Assembly: GCA_035552155.1 (NCBI GenBank)
Contig: DASZLX010000051.1
Location: 31,086 to 95,085 of the forward strand
DNA from: DASXHY01 sp035552155
Lineage (GTDB): Bacteria; Verrucomicrobiota; Verrucomicrobiia; Limisphaerales; DASXHY01
DNA: 64,000 nucleotides
Direction of reading: 5' to 3'
The notes beneath the pieces are model-generated. The model had not been told where the DNA came from and made no database searches. It saw only the letters and a list, made by a program, of their open reading frames with translations. Numbering within the stretch: the stretch's first letter is position 1; the number at the start of each line of letters is the position of its first letter. A program made the translations under genes and the position numbers. Shown here one piece after another: positions 56,201 through 64,000 of this stretch.

Positions 56201-56394
56201 GAAGTGGGGAGCCGCCTGGCGGTGACAAAAATGGCGCGTTGTCCGCGCGAAGCCAGCGGGGCAACGGACTGGTCAACATGGTGCAAAGGCTCGAAAGCGT
56301 GGGCGGGCAGACCAATATCGAAAGCAGTCGCGGAAAGGGAACCGTAGTCACGTTCCGTCTCTGGACTAAAACCAAGCCGAAGAATACCCAATGA
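53248..56394 (+). CDS. Propeller-sensor (Reg_prop/Y_Y_Y) histidine kinase
   Basis: A 1048-residue sensor kinase. N-terminal hydrophobic export signal at about 27-52. The periplasmic part (about 60-690) consists of two-component-regulator propeller repeats with recurring D-x-LWIGT-x-x-GL signatures (DGYLWIGTEKGLARFDG, ERLWIGTREHGLWCL, GNLWLGTFSSGLVQL). A Y_Y_Y domain follows (about 700-785; FQHRLDHFDKDWVDND, FGQYQFHARAKNRDGTWG), then one membrane helix (VIVAEALLALTAVAAVV), HisKA_3 box MRIARDMHDEIGSRLTR (His842), and ATPase domain (FEEALSNALRHSGA, DDGCGFD, GNGLVNMVQRLESVGG). Overlaps the regulator gene by 4 bp and heads a four-gene operon. In Bacteroidota this sensor type detects oligosaccharides; the linked GH2 suggests the same. 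ATG at 53248 abuts a palindrome, so a GTG at 53293 is an alternative start. Confidence 0.93.
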   Translation: MTKGDGSRNLQRDERVKPRSHLSAGTGFSFRSLVLLAAVLSSLSLLLPPGVARADSKLGDFAVTRWTRENGLPDNSVTCLMQTQDGYLWIGTEKGLARFDGVKFVPLRLSVSDAGAAEEITALYQDASERLWIGTREHGLWCLTGGVVKRVNPAPGFKSAAVTCIAGDRAGGLWVGTTNGLSRFNGTNVTCFTVAQGLPSDVISSVHVSGPDTVWITTRKGMCQFKDGRFSPLEFHTDSPGSNPEMIGIYNDQRGNLWAFGDTYLVNLNDGKRFNYFRSGDTLSLRIWSSCEGRDGQLWLGTSGQGVFSFAEGHFRPLLLRDASLGSDVQAIHEDSEGNLWLGTFSSGLVQLQVRRVQTLDAGNGLPAEMASCLAVTEDGQIWAGYAKEGLFLKVGERFERAKMPDGLEPFNLITSLATTTKGELWAGTLGLGLKRLREGTVGRLTTENGLSDDEILAVAAQNDSSVWAGTESGTIQHVSARGTETFESPTGLSKAPVTCILVTGPGDVFVGTEAGGLAKLRDRRFVSLDPSGLLAGAPIRALCQDGSGRLWIGTQGKGLAWKTDRGMMLWNVKTGFPDDNVNGILADDSGRLWVSTRRGIHVLTSSATNFAAGDFPRVQTVSQFDSSSLAVVRAGWPQAVKARDGRMWFTGPSAIYVLDPHDFHPAAAPFRVELQKVVVNGQPWPFRNAFGMADRLEPDQPLQFPSHLRTLEIEFTAPCLVSPERLQFQHRLDHFDKDWVDNDTDRRVRYNGLPFGQYQFHARAKNRDGTWGPENASLVFVLPPPFWRLPSVIVAEALLALTAVAAVVRLFSHRRLRLTLAQLGQQEAMERERMRIARDMHDEIGSRLTRISYFSELLLQEETPSKESLHSIADTIRDLLQTLDEIVWAVNPQNDTLENLAAYLGYYVTEYLHNTSMECKLNIPPNLPVIPLTAETRHNVFLAFEEALSNALRHSGATRVCVDMSQSDGEFQIRVQDDGCGFDGSGEPPGGDKNGALSARSQRGNGLVNMVQRLESVGGQTNIESSRGKGTVVTFRLWTKTKPKNTQ

Positions 56395-57023
56395 AAAAGA
56401 CCGTCACCGTCTCCATCGTGGATGATGATTGCGAATTGACCGCGAAGATTTCCGCGTACCTGAACAAGACGTCCAGCTATCGCTGCATCAGTAGTTACGC
56501 CTCCGCGGAGGAAGCCCTGGCGCAGTTGGCCAAAGACAGCCCGGATGTGGTGTTGATGGACATTAATCTCGGCGGCATGAATGGCATCGAATGCGTCCGG
56601 CAACTTCGGCCCAGCCTGCCCAACACACCGGTGGTCATGCTGACGGTGTTCGAGGATACGGATAAGATTTTCCGGGCGATTGCGGCCGGGGCCAGCGGTT
56701 ATTTGTTGAAGCGAATGCCGCCGTCCAAATTGCTGGACGCCATTGCCGAAGTGGTGGGAGGCGGTTCGCCCATGTCCGCACCGATCGCACGGAAGGTCAT
56801 TCAATTATTGCAAAGCATGCCGGTGCCGAGCGACGACACCGTGGATTTATCCGACCGGGAGCGGCAGGTGCTCGAGGCCATGGCCGCCGGCCAGCTTTAC
56901 AAGCAGATTGCGGACGATCTCTGCGTCAGCATTCATACCGTGCGCAGTTACATTCGACGCATTTATGAGAAGCTCCATGTCCGCACCCGCACCGAGGCGG
57001 TGGCGAAATACTTCCGGCACTGA
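56391..57023 (+). CDS. LuxR/NarL-family response regulator
   Basis: A 210-residue regulator. Receiver: acidic VDDDC near residue 10, acceptor VVLMDINLGGMNG (Asp57), MLTVFEDTD and LLKRMPPSK carrying the Thr and Lys switch residues. C-terminal HTH (about 145-208): LSDRERQVLEAMAAGQLYKQIADDLCVS, then IHTVRSYIRRIYEKLHV. Its ATG overlaps the kinase stop (ATGA), and the GH2 start follows its stop after one base, so all three are likely translated from one message. Cognate partner of the propeller kinase. Confidence 0.94.
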   Translation: MKKTVTVSIVDDDCELTAKISAYLNKTSSYRCISSYASAEEALAQLAKDSPDVVLMDINLGGMNGIECVRQLRPSLPNTPVVMLTVFEDTDKIFRAIAAGASGYLLKRMPPSKLLDAIAEVVGGGSPMSAPIARKVIQLLQSMPVPSDDTVDLSDRERQVLEAMAAGQLYKQIADDLCVSIHTVRSYIRRIYEKLHVRTRTEAVAKYFRH

Positions 57024-57024
57024 C

Positions 57025-59277
57025 ATGATGCGTTTTCTTTTCTCATTGGCGGCGTTGATCGCGATGATGCTTGGGATTTCCCTGCGGGTGAACGGGGCTG
57101 ACGACTGGCGCATTGCAGCGGGACCGCTGCAGACACCGTGGGCGGCCGATGTCTCGCCCACCAACTCGTTGCCCGATTATCCGCGGCCGCAGATGGTTCG
57201 ACCGGAATGGCTGAATCTTAACGGGCTGTGGGATTACGCGATAACGGCGGACACGACGGAGCGCCCCACTTCTTATGAAGGAAAAATACTGGTGCCGTTC
57301 CCAGTGGAATCCGCGCTGTCCGGAATCATGCGTGATTTGGACGAACAACACACCTTGTGGTATCACCGCACTTTTGCCGTGCCGGCGAACTGGACGGGGC
57401 GCCGGGTGCTGCTGAGATTTGGTGCGGTGGACTGGCAGGCGCGGATTTTCGTGAATGGGAAAGAAATCGGTCGGCACCGGGGCGGATACGACGCGTTCAG
57501 TTTCGATATTACCGACGCGCTGAAAGGGGGAGGTTTGCAGGAGCTCTCGGTGGCCGTTTTCGATCCGACCGAAGGCGATCAGCCGCGGGGCAAACAATCG
57601 CGGAAGCCGGAAGGCATTTTCTATCGAGCGTGTTCGGGCGTCTGGCAGACGGTCTGGCTCGAACCGGTGCCGATCGCCGGCATTACCGGCTTGAAGTTAA
57701 CGCCGGACGTTGACGGCAGCGCCTTGCATTTGCGGGTGTTTACCGAAGGCGGCGGCGACGGGTTTCAAATTGAAGCAACGGCCATGGCGGGCGCGGCAGA
57801 AGCCGGCCACGCTCGCGGTGCGGCGAACACGGAATTAATTTTGCCATTGAAGCAGCCGAGACTCTGGTCGCCGGAGGATCCATTTTTATACGACCTCCGG
57901 GTCGTGCTGAAATCTGCCGATGGCGCGATGGATGAAGTCAAAAGTTATTTCGGAATGCGTTCCGTCGGACTGCGGCGCGACGCGCGCGGGGTGATGCGCC
58001 CCACGTTGAACGGGAATTTCATTTTCCAAATCGGCGCCCTGGACCAGGGATATTGGCCGGATGGTATTTACACCGCTCCCACCGACGAGGCGTTGCAACA
58101 CGACCTGCGGTTCCTCAAGGCGGCCGGTTTTAACCTGGTGCGAAAGCACGTCAAGATTGAGCCGGACCGCTGGTATTATTGGTGCGACAAACTGGGACTG
58201 CTCGTCTGGCAGGACATGCCCAGCGGCAACAACAACACGGCTGAGGCCCGCGAACGCTTCGAGGCGGAATTGCAGCGCATGGTGTTGCAGTTGCGGAACC
58301 ATCCCAGCATCATCACCTGGGTGATCTTCAACGAAAGCTGGGGCCAGTTCGACAGTGAGCGGTTGACCCGCGGCTTGAAGGAACTGGATCCTTCGCGCCT
58401 GGTGGATTGCGCCAGCGGCTGGACGGACAAACATGTGGGCGACTTGAGCGACGCGCACAGTTATCCCGTTCCGGATTCACCCCCGGCGGAAACCGGGCGG
58501 GCGCTCGTCATTGGCGAGTTCGGCGGTTTGGGACTTCCGTTGCCCGGCCATCAATGGTCCGCGGATTCCTGGAGCTATCAAATGCTGCCGGACGAATACG
58601 CGCTGGAAGGCTGGTATTATTATCTCTTGCAGGAAGTCTGGTCGCAGAAGGAAAACCGCGGGTTGAGCGCGGCCATTTACACGCAAACGGCGGATGTGGA
58701 AACCGAATGCAACGGCCTGCTCAGTTATGATCGCCGGGTGGTCAAGATTCCCGCCGACCGGCTGCTCGCGATGAATAGTGGAGAAATTTATCGCGAGACG
58801 ATGCGCGTCATCTTGACGAACGCGGTCTTTGGCGAACCGATTTGGAAATATACTTTCGACAAACCTTCGCCGTCGTGGAACCTCCCCGTTTTCGATGACA
58901 GCGGTTGGAAGGATGGCCCCGGAGGTTTTGGGACGTCATTCACGCGCGGCTCGCGGGTGCATACGGATTGGAATTCGTCGGACATCTGGCTGCGCCGTTC
59001 CTTCGTTCTCAGTGATACGGATTGGCGCGGCGCGAAGTTTCACCTGCACCATGACAAGTCGGTGGAAATCTATTTGAACGGCGTGGAAGCGCTGGTCACG
59101 AAAAGTTACCTGGTCAATTACGCATTGTTTGACATCGCGCCCGCGGCATTGGCCACACTGCATCCGGGCACCAACACCATTGCCGTGCATTGCGACCAAA
59201 CCGCCGGCGGCCAGTTCATCGACGTGGGAATTGTCACCTTGCAAGCGCCGCCACCAGTGACTGCCCAAACACCCTGA
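57025..59277 (+). CDS. Secreted GH2 beta-glycosidase
   Basis: A 750-residue exported GH2 enzyme (beta-galactosidase/beta-glucuronidase-like branch). ATG at 57025 or 57028 both give the signal peptide (FLFSLAALIAMMLGISLRVNGA); the longer reading from 56743 overlaps the regulator gene and was rejected. Domains: jelly-roll (YPRPQMVRPEWLNLNGLWDY, LWYHRTFAVPANWTGRRVLL), immunoglobulin-like domain, catalytic barrel with acid/base WVIFNESWGQ (Glu437) and nucleophile VIGEFGG (Glu498), and an extra C-terminal beta-sandwich (about 600-745; WLRRSFVLSDTDW, HHDKSVEIYLNG). It is the third gene of an operon with the two-component system, separated from the regulator stop by one base. Substrate not determinable. 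Confidence 0.92.
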   Translation: MMRFLFSLAALIAMMLGISLRVNGADDWRIAAGPLQTPWAADVSPTNSLPDYPRPQMVRPEWLNLNGLWDYAITADTTERPTSYEGKILVPFPVESALSGIMRDLDEQHTLWYHRTFAVPANWTGRRVLLRFGAVDWQARIFVNGKEIGRHRGGYDAFSFDITDALKGGGLQELSVAVFDPTEGDQPRGKQSRKPEGIFYRACSGVWQTVWLEPVPIAGITGLKLTPDVDGSALHLRVFTEGGGDGFQIEATAMAGAAEAGHARGAANTELILPLKQPRLWSPEDPFLYDLRVVLKSADGAMDEVKSYFGMRSVGLRRDARGVMRPTLNGNFIFQIGALDQGYWPDGIYTAPTDEALQHDLRFLKAAGFNLVRKHVKIEPDRWYYWCDKLGLLVWQDMPSGNNNTAEARERFEAELQRMVLQLRNHPSIITWVIFNESWGQFDSERLTRGLKELDPSRLVDCASGWTDKHVGDLSDAHSYPVPDSPPAETGRALVIGEFGGLGLPLPGHQWSADSWSYQMLPDEYALEGWYYYLLQEVWSQKENRGLSAAIYTQTADVETECNGLLSYDRRVVKIPADRLLAMNSGEIYRETMRVILTNAVFGEPIWKYTFDKPSPSWNLPVFDDSGWKDGPGGFGTSFTRGSRVHTDWNSSDIWLRRSFVLSDTDWRGAKFHLHHDKSVEIYLNGVEALVTKSYLVNYALFDIAPAALATLHPGTNTIAVHCDQTAGGQFIDVGIVTLQAPPPVTAQTP

Positions 59278-59281
59278 AGCC

Positions 59282-61753
59282 ATGAGCCGTCCCAAATCAA
59301 AATCCAGTGCGCCAGTCGCGCCGCGATTGTCGCGCCGCAGGGCGTGGTGTTTCAGGATACTCGCGTTGCTGGGTGCGCCGCTGGTTATCCTGGGGGTGTT
59401 GGAGTTGATTTTACGCGTTGCCGGCTTTGGCTACCCGGCGGCTTTTCTTTTGCCATCGGAAAATCACGGGCAAAAGACTTGGGTGCAAAACAATCAATTC
59501 GGCTGGCGGTTTTTTGGCGCGCAGATGGCGCGCTTGCCGCAACCGATTTCCATCCCACAGCACAAGGCGCCGGGCACAATCCGGATTTTCGTTTTCGGCG
59601 AATCCGCGGCGTTTGGTGATCCGCAACCGCGCTTCGGTCTGCCCCGCATGCTCCAGGCGATTTTAGAACTGCGGCATCCGGGCGCCAAATTCGAGGTGGT
59701 CAATGCCGCGATGACGGGAATTAATTCGCACACCATTGTTCCCATCGCCCGCGATTGCGCCCGCGCGGGCGGTGACGTCTGGGTCATTTACATGGGGAAC
59801 AACGAGGTGGTGGGACCGTTCGGCGCCGGAACCGTCTTCGGCCCGCAAGCGCCGCCATTGCCGGTCATCCGCGCCAGCCTCGATTTGAAAGCCACGCGCA
59901 CCGGCCAGTTGTTCGATTCTTTGGCCGGCGCTTTCCGGCCGCCGCCACCGTCCAAAAGCGAATGGGGCGGCATGACAATGTTTCTCAATCAACGCATCCG
60001 CTCAAACGATCCGCGCATGCCCAATGTTTACCGCAACTTCGAACGCAATCTCGCGGACATCCTCCAGGCGGGGCATGACAGCGGCGCGGGAATCGTCCTC
60101 AGCACGGTGGCGGTGAATCTCAAAGATTGTGCTCCGTTTGCGTCATTGCACCGGACTGATTTGTCGGCGGAAAAACTCGCTGATTGGGACGCCGCTGTAA
60201 AATCCGGCGCCGCGGCCGAAGACGCCGGTGATTGGCAGGCCGCATTGTCCTCATTCAGCCGGGCTGCGGAAGTGGATGACACCTTTGCCGAACTCCGCTA
60301 TCGCATGGGACGATGCGCGCTGGCACTCCGGGAGCCGGCCGAAGCGGTGAAGCAATTTACCGCGGCCCGCGACTTGGACGCCTTGCGTTTTCGGTGTGAC
60401 ACGCGCTTGAATGAAATCATTCGCCAGGCGGGAGTCAATCGCGCCGGTGACCGCATATTGTTCGCCGACGCGGAGCGCGCGTTTGCCGAGGCCAGTCCCG
60501 ACGGCCTGCCCGGCGCGGATTTGTTTTACGAGCACGTGCACCTGACTTTCGCGGGAAACTATCTTCTGGCCAGCGTCCTGGCCCGGCAAGTTGAACAGCT
60601 TCTGCCCTCGGCGATCGCGCCCGCGAAAGCTTCCTGGCCGGAGATGTCTGACTGTGCGGCACGTCTGGCCCGCACGGATCGAGACGCGCAACTGGCTTTT
60701 TCCGAAATATTGAGCCGGCTCGCGGATCCGCCGTTCACGTGGCAGCTCAATCATCCCGAGCAACTCCGTCACCTTGCCGAGCTGTCGCGCAGCCTGGCAC
60801 CCCCTGACTCAGCCGGCTCCTTGCAGAAAGCGCAGGCTGCCTGCGAATCGGCGATTGCCCGTTTTCCCGATGACCCTCTGCTGCATCAACAGCTTGCGGA
60901 ATTGAAACAGGCAGCCGGCGACCAGGCGGGAGTAGCGGAAGAAGCGCAACGCTCGCTGGATTTGCTGCCGGGTAATCCGCAAACCGGGTTGTTGCTGGGT
61001 CTCGCGCTGGCGCAACAACAGAAATACGAGGAGGCCGCCACCGCTTTCCGCCAGGTTTTTCAGCTCAATTCCGAGGATGTTTGGGCCCGGCAAAACTTCG
61101 CGCTTTGCCTCCAAAAACTGGGCCGAAAGGACGAGGCCATTCGGGAATTCAAGCGGGCGCTGGCCATCAAGCCGCGTTTCGGGCTGGCGTACATCGGGCT
61201 GGGCCAGCTTTACGAGGAAGTGGGCCGGACGAATGAGGCGGCAGCTTGTTATCAAAAGGCGCTGGCCAATCCCATTCATCGCACTGAAGAGTTGACGACC
61301 CTGGCGCGCTTTTGCGCGAGCCGCAAATGGTTTGCCGCCGCCAGCACCAATTATTTGGACGCAATTAAGTTGAGTCCATCGGACGCCAACCTGCGCGTGG
61401 AGGCCGGGCAAACGCTTGTCGAAATGGGACGCCATGTGGAAGCGGGGCAATGTTTCGCCGAGGCGTGCCGGCTTTCACCCGGCTGGGGACAGGCGCACTT
61501 TCTATGCGGACTTGAATACGGCAGAGCTGGCAAAGTCGCCGACGCCGAGCGGGAATTCCGGGAGGCAGTGAAGCTCCTGCCCGATCTGGCGGAGGCGCGG
61601 CTGAATCTGGGAATTGCACTCTATCAACAGCAGAAGTTTCCCGCCGCGACCGAGGTCTTTCAGGAAATACTCCAGCACGATCCGGCCAATGCGACCGCTT
61701 TAAAATACCTGGCAGCGTTGCGTGGTCGATCGGCGGCGGAGTCCGCGAGGTAG
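59282..61753 (+). CDS. SGNH-hydrolase-like domain fused to TPR repeats, membrane-anchored
   Basis: An 823-residue protein. A basic N-terminus and one hydrophobic helix (ILALLGAPLVILGVLELIL) anchor it. Residues about 60-430 form an SGNH-like hydrolase domain: FVFGESAAFGDP (candidate Ser108), MTGINSHT, VIYMGNNEVVGPFG (Gly/Asn block) and DLFYEHVHLTFAGN (Asp/His block), with a small helical insertion. From about 490 to the end are tetratricopeptide repeats (GLLLGLALAQQQKYEEAATAFRQV; YIGLGQLYEEVGRTNEAAACYQKAL; LNLGIALYQQQKFPAATEVFQEIL). It begins 4 bp after the GH2 stop as the last gene of the kinase operon. An envelope acyl-esterase/acyltransferase with a protein-interaction arm is plausible; activity is inferred. 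Confidence 0.83.
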   Translation: MSRPKSKSSAPVAPRLSRRRAWCFRILALLGAPLVILGVLELILRVAGFGYPAAFLLPSENHGQKTWVQNNQFGWRFFGAQMARLPQPISIPQHKAPGTIRIFVFGESAAFGDPQPRFGLPRMLQAILELRHPGAKFEVVNAAMTGINSHTIVPIARDCARAGGDVWVIYMGNNEVVGPFGAGTVFGPQAPPLPVIRASLDLKATRTGQLFDSLAGAFRPPPPSKSEWGGMTMFLNQRIRSNDPRMPNVYRNFERNLADILQAGHDSGAGIVLSTVAVNLKDCAPFASLHRTDLSAEKLADWDAAVKSGAAAEDAGDWQAALSSFSRAAEVDDTFAELRYRMGRCALALREPAEAVKQFTAARDLDALRFRCDTRLNEIIRQAGVNRAGDRILFADAERAFAEASPDGLPGADLFYEHVHLTFAGNYLLASVLARQVEQLLPSAIAPAKASWPEMSDCAARLARTDRDAQLAFSEILSRLADPPFTWQLNHPEQLRHLAELSRSLAPPDSAGSLQKAQAACESAIARFPDDPLLHQQLAELKQAAGDQAGVAEEAQRSLDLLPGNPQTGLLLGLALAQQQKYEEAATAFRQVFQLNSEDVWARQNFALCLQKLGRKDEAIREFKRALAIKPRFGLAYIGLGQLYEEVGRTNEAAACYQKALANPIHRTEELTTLARFCASRKWFAAASTNYLDAIKLSPSDANLRVEAGQTLVEMGRHVEAGQCFAEACRLSPGWGQAHFLCGLEYGRAGKVADAEREFREAVKLLPDLAEARLNLGIALYQQQKFPAATEVFQEILQHDPANATALKYLAALRGRSAAESAR

Positions 61754-61781
61754 GCCGTTCAAATTCCACGATAAGCCCCGC

Positions 61782-61799
61782 GTAGCCACTTTCGGCTAC
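61782..61799. promoter_or_regulatory. Palindrome GTAGCC-N6-GGCTAC upstream of LamG gene
   Basis: Perfect inverted repeat with 6-nt spacer in the 149-bp gap between the SGNH-TPR stop and the LamG gene, 103 bp before its start codon. The right arm plus flank, GGCTACATGAC, is identical to 53242-53252. It may instead help to end transcription of the preceding operon, but no T-run follows. Confidence 0.45.
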
Positions 61800-61902
61800 A
61801 TGACCCCCAATTGACGTCTATGTTAAAGTGCTTGGATGAACACCGTCTCCGTGGAAGCATCGTCCCGAAGACCATCCCCTCCAGACAAAATAAACTCCTG
61901 CT

Positions 61903-64000
61903 ATGCAACCACATAAATCAACTCAGAAAAAACTCGGGCTCGTGGCGGCTCTTTGCCTGGGCGGCGCTTTATGCGTCTCCGCCCAGTCGCTGGCCCATCG
62001 ATATAGTTTCAGCGATACGGCCGGAAGCGCCACCTTCGTCGATTCTGTCGGCGGTGCGGACGGCACTCTCAACAATGACACGGCGATCAATCCCACCTCA
62101 GCTTCGTTGGACGGCACACAATTGGAACTGGACGGCACCGGGGGCTTTGCCACGCTGCCGGGCGGTTTGATCAGTGGCAATACGCAGGTGACGGTGGAGT
62201 TCTGGGCCAGCTTCGGTCCGACCAATAATGTTTGGACTCGCGTTTTTGCTTTCGGCGATCAAAACGGGACCGGCGGAGCGGATACCAGCTTCGATTATTC
62301 TCATTTTGTCCCGGGCAACTATCAGAATGTGAATCTTTCCACTGCTGCTGGAGGTCTTTACGCCAATAATAATGTGGGTTTGAACGGCGTGACGAACGTG
62401 CATATAACGGTGATCGCGGATCCCCCCCATAATAAGCTCTATTATTATAATGGCACCACCCTGGTCTCCTCGCAGAGTAGCCCGAACGTTCCACCGTTGA
62501 GCGGCTTGAACGACTCCCTGTCCCTGATCGGTCGTTCCTTGTTCGACGTCGATCCGGTGCTGAATGCTTCCATCAATGAATTTCGCATTTATTCGGGCGT
62601 TCTCCCCATTTCGACGGTGGCGTTAAACGACGCCAGCGGCCCTGACAATGTTTTGAGTTCTCCCGGCACGATTCAAGCATTGCATTTCAGCTCTCCGGCA
62701 AACCCTTTGGTGGTCAATCAACTGTCACAACAGGCGCTCACCGGTGATTTCACCAGCGTCAGCGGCCTTGATTTGACCCTCTACGGCGGCGCTACCTTCA
62801 CTTCGTTGGATACCAGTGTGGCGACCATCAGCACCAACGGTGCCGTCAAGGCGGTCGCTCCGGGAACTGTCAAAGTTGTGGCCAGCTACGGCGGAATGAG
62901 CGCCACCAACTCGCTGACCGTGGTCTCGATTCCAGCAACACTGACACACCGCTATAGCTTTAACAGTGACGCATCGGATTCGGTGGGCGGGGCAAACGGC
63001 ACCTTGATGGGCACCGCCGCCATTTCCGGCGGTCAACTCGTACTGGACGGCAGCGCCGGTTGTTACCTCGATCTTCCGGGCGGCCAGATCAACATTGCCA
63101 CCAATCCGGCGGTTACTTTCGACGCCTGGGTTACTTTCGGCGACGCCACGACCTGGGCCGAATTGTTTGGGTTCGGCAATACCAACGGGGGCAACGGAGT
63201 GAATAATATCGCCTGCGTTCCCTGCGCGGAGGGCGGCGGTTTCCGTAACTGGGGCCTGACTGAAAACCTTCCCAACGGACGCACTCCGAGTTGGTCGCAC
63301 GGCTGGGCTGATTTTACCGCCCACATCACCGTGGTGCTGGACCCGCCGACGGGTGCCCTGTCCGTTTACCGCGATGGCGTTTTGGAAATTGCCGAGTATG
63401 ACGCCACTGCGCTCATCTCGACCATAGCCACGAACTATGCTTTCATCGGCCGTTCGTTCTTCAGCGCAGACCCATATCTCCCGGCCTCAGTGAATGAGTT
63501 TCGCATTTACAGCGGAGCCCTGACTCCCGCCCAGGTGGCGCTGGTTCAACAGGGCGGCGTTGGTTCGACGAGTCTCGATGTGGGGGCTTTGTCCTCCATC
63601 GTCGTTGTGGCGACAAATTACCCGGCCTACGCCGCATTGGTCCCGCCAGTCATCCTGGCGAACTATGCCAACCTGGCCAATTTCAACTTGCTGCCCACGG
63701 TCACCGCCGGTGGCAACGTTACTCTCAGCGGACCGCAGGGACTCGTGGTCACGTCCAGCGACCCGACCATCATCAGCGTGAACGCGCAAAACATGCTCAC
63801 CACCCATCGCCCCGGGACAGTGACCTTGACTGCGAGCTACGGCGGCAAGAGCAACAGTGCGACGGTCGCGGTGAAGAACATGGCGGTGCTGGCGCATCGT
63901 TATGACTTCAATACTGACGGCGATGCCAGTGACTCCGTGGGCGGGGCCAATGGCACCCTGCAAGGCGCGGGATCAATTACCGGCGGCCAATTGCAATTGA
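61903..64000 (+). CDS. Secreted LamG/Big_2 tandem repeat protein (3' end outside window)
   Basis: An open frame from the ATG at 61903 to the last base of the window, 699 codons so far. It encodes a signal peptide (LGLVAALCLGGALCVSAQS) and then alternating domains: LamG domain 1 starting LAHRYSFSDTAGS (about 31-245), a Big_2-like Ig domain (about 270-345; SVATISTNGAVKAVAPGTVK), LamG domain 2 starting LTHRYSFNSDASDSVGGANG (about 347-550), another Big_2-like domain (about 580-660), and LamG domain 3 starting LAHRYDFNTDGDASDSVGG, cut by the window edge. Each LamG ends with INEFRIYSG or VNEFRIYSG. The periodic unit is about 300 residues. Likely an extracellular carbohydrate-binding or adhesive protein. 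Confidence 0.85.
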   Translation, partial: MQPHKSTQKKLGLVAALCLGGALCVSAQSLAHRYSFSDTAGSATFVDSVGGADGTLNNDTAINPTSASLDGTQLELDGTGGFATLPGGLISGNTQVTVEFWASFGPTNNVWTRVFAFGDQNGTGGADTSFDYSHFVPGNYQNVNLSTAAGGLYANNNVGLNGVTNVHITVIADPPHNKLYYYNGTTLVSSQSSPNVPPLSGLNDSLSLIGRSLFDVDPVLNASINEFRIYSGVLPISTVALNDASGPDNVLSSPGTIQALHFSSPANPLVVNQLSQQALTGDFTSVSGLDLTLYGGATFTSLDTSVATISTNGAVKAVAPGTVKVVASYGGMSATNSLTVVSIPATLTHRYSFNSDASDSVGGANGTLMGTAAISGGQLVLDGSAGCYLDLPGGQINIATNPAVTFDAWVTFGDATTWAELFGFGNTNGGNGVNNIACVPCAEGGGFRNWGLTENLPNGRTPSWSHGWADFTAHITVVLDPPTGALSVYRDGVLEIAEYDATALISTIATNYAFIGRSFFSADPYLPASVNEFRIYSGALTPAQVALVQQGGVGSTSLDVGALSSIVVVATNYPAYAALVPPVILANYANLANFNLLPTVTAGGNVTLSGPQGLVVTSSDPTIISVNAQNMLTTHRPGTVTLTASYGGKSNSATVAVKNMAVLAHRYDFNTDGDASDSVGGANGTLQGAGSITGGQLQL

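Overview
The window looks like part of a chromosome from a heterotrophic, carbohydrate-degrading member of the Verrucomicrobiota, probably a Pedosphaera/Limisphaera-like soil or freshwater lineage. The assignment is inferred from protein style. There are three stand-alone pseudopilin-like proteins with the GFTLIELLVVIAIIAILAAM start and an H-X9-DG type tail, a PEP-CTERM protein, a giant autotransporter-repeat passenger without a translocator, LamG/Ig/discoidin modular secreted proteins, a DUF5107-TPR protein and many secreted glycoside hydrolases. No rRNA, tRNA, CRISPR array, phage or transposase gene was recognised.

Region 1 (0.1-15.7 kb, all + strand): a secreted six-hairpin glycosidase-like protein, an AraC regulator, a 1771-residue beta-strand-repeat passenger overlapping a pseudopilin gene, a sugar/H+ symporter, a DUF5107-TPR protein and an aldose-epimerase-like protein. 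It reads as a sugar sensing, import and processing locus. A 21-bp-spaced direct repeat in front of the passenger gene is a good AraC-type operator candidate.

Region 2 (15.8-30.1 kb): a PEP-CTERM protein, a GH3 enzyme, then a GH92 alpha-mannosidase plus GH2 beta-mannosidase operon on the - strand. Divergent from that operon are a PA14/OB-fold membrane histidine kinase and a REC-pseudokinase-REC-AraC regulator. Together these two look like a split hybrid two-component system. A perfect 22-bp palindrome lies between the divergent units.

Region 3 (30.1-45.8 kb): a dispersed repeat, a pseudopilin, an Ig/LamG protein, a frameshifted GH2 with two discoidin domains, GH43, an esterase and a - strand operon of SGNH hydrolase plus a second GH92. 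That operon is again divergent from a two-component system (NarL/DegS-type kinase plus LuxR regulator).

Region 4 (45.8-46.7 kb): about 0.9 kb without genes, occupied by a second copy of the 30-kb repeat that appears to be interrupted by two different miniature inverted-repeat elements, one with a 9-bp target duplication.

Region 5 (46.7-64 kb): a small membrane protein, a pseudopilin, a GNAT-like protein, a secreted DUF5005-like/discoidin protein, an FAD oxidoreductase, and a tight four-gene operon (propeller-sensor kinase, LuxR regulator, GH2, SGNH-TPR protein). A LamG/Big_2 repeat protein runs off the end. Inverted repeats with TAGCC/GGCTA half-sites precede three transcription units.

Overall the enzymes (two GH92, beta-mannosidase, GH3, GH43, two further GH2, esterases) fit stepwise breakdown of mannose-containing and other decorated glycans, with each enzyme cluster placed beside its own sensor/regulator pair. 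Substrates are inferred, not shown by the sequence.
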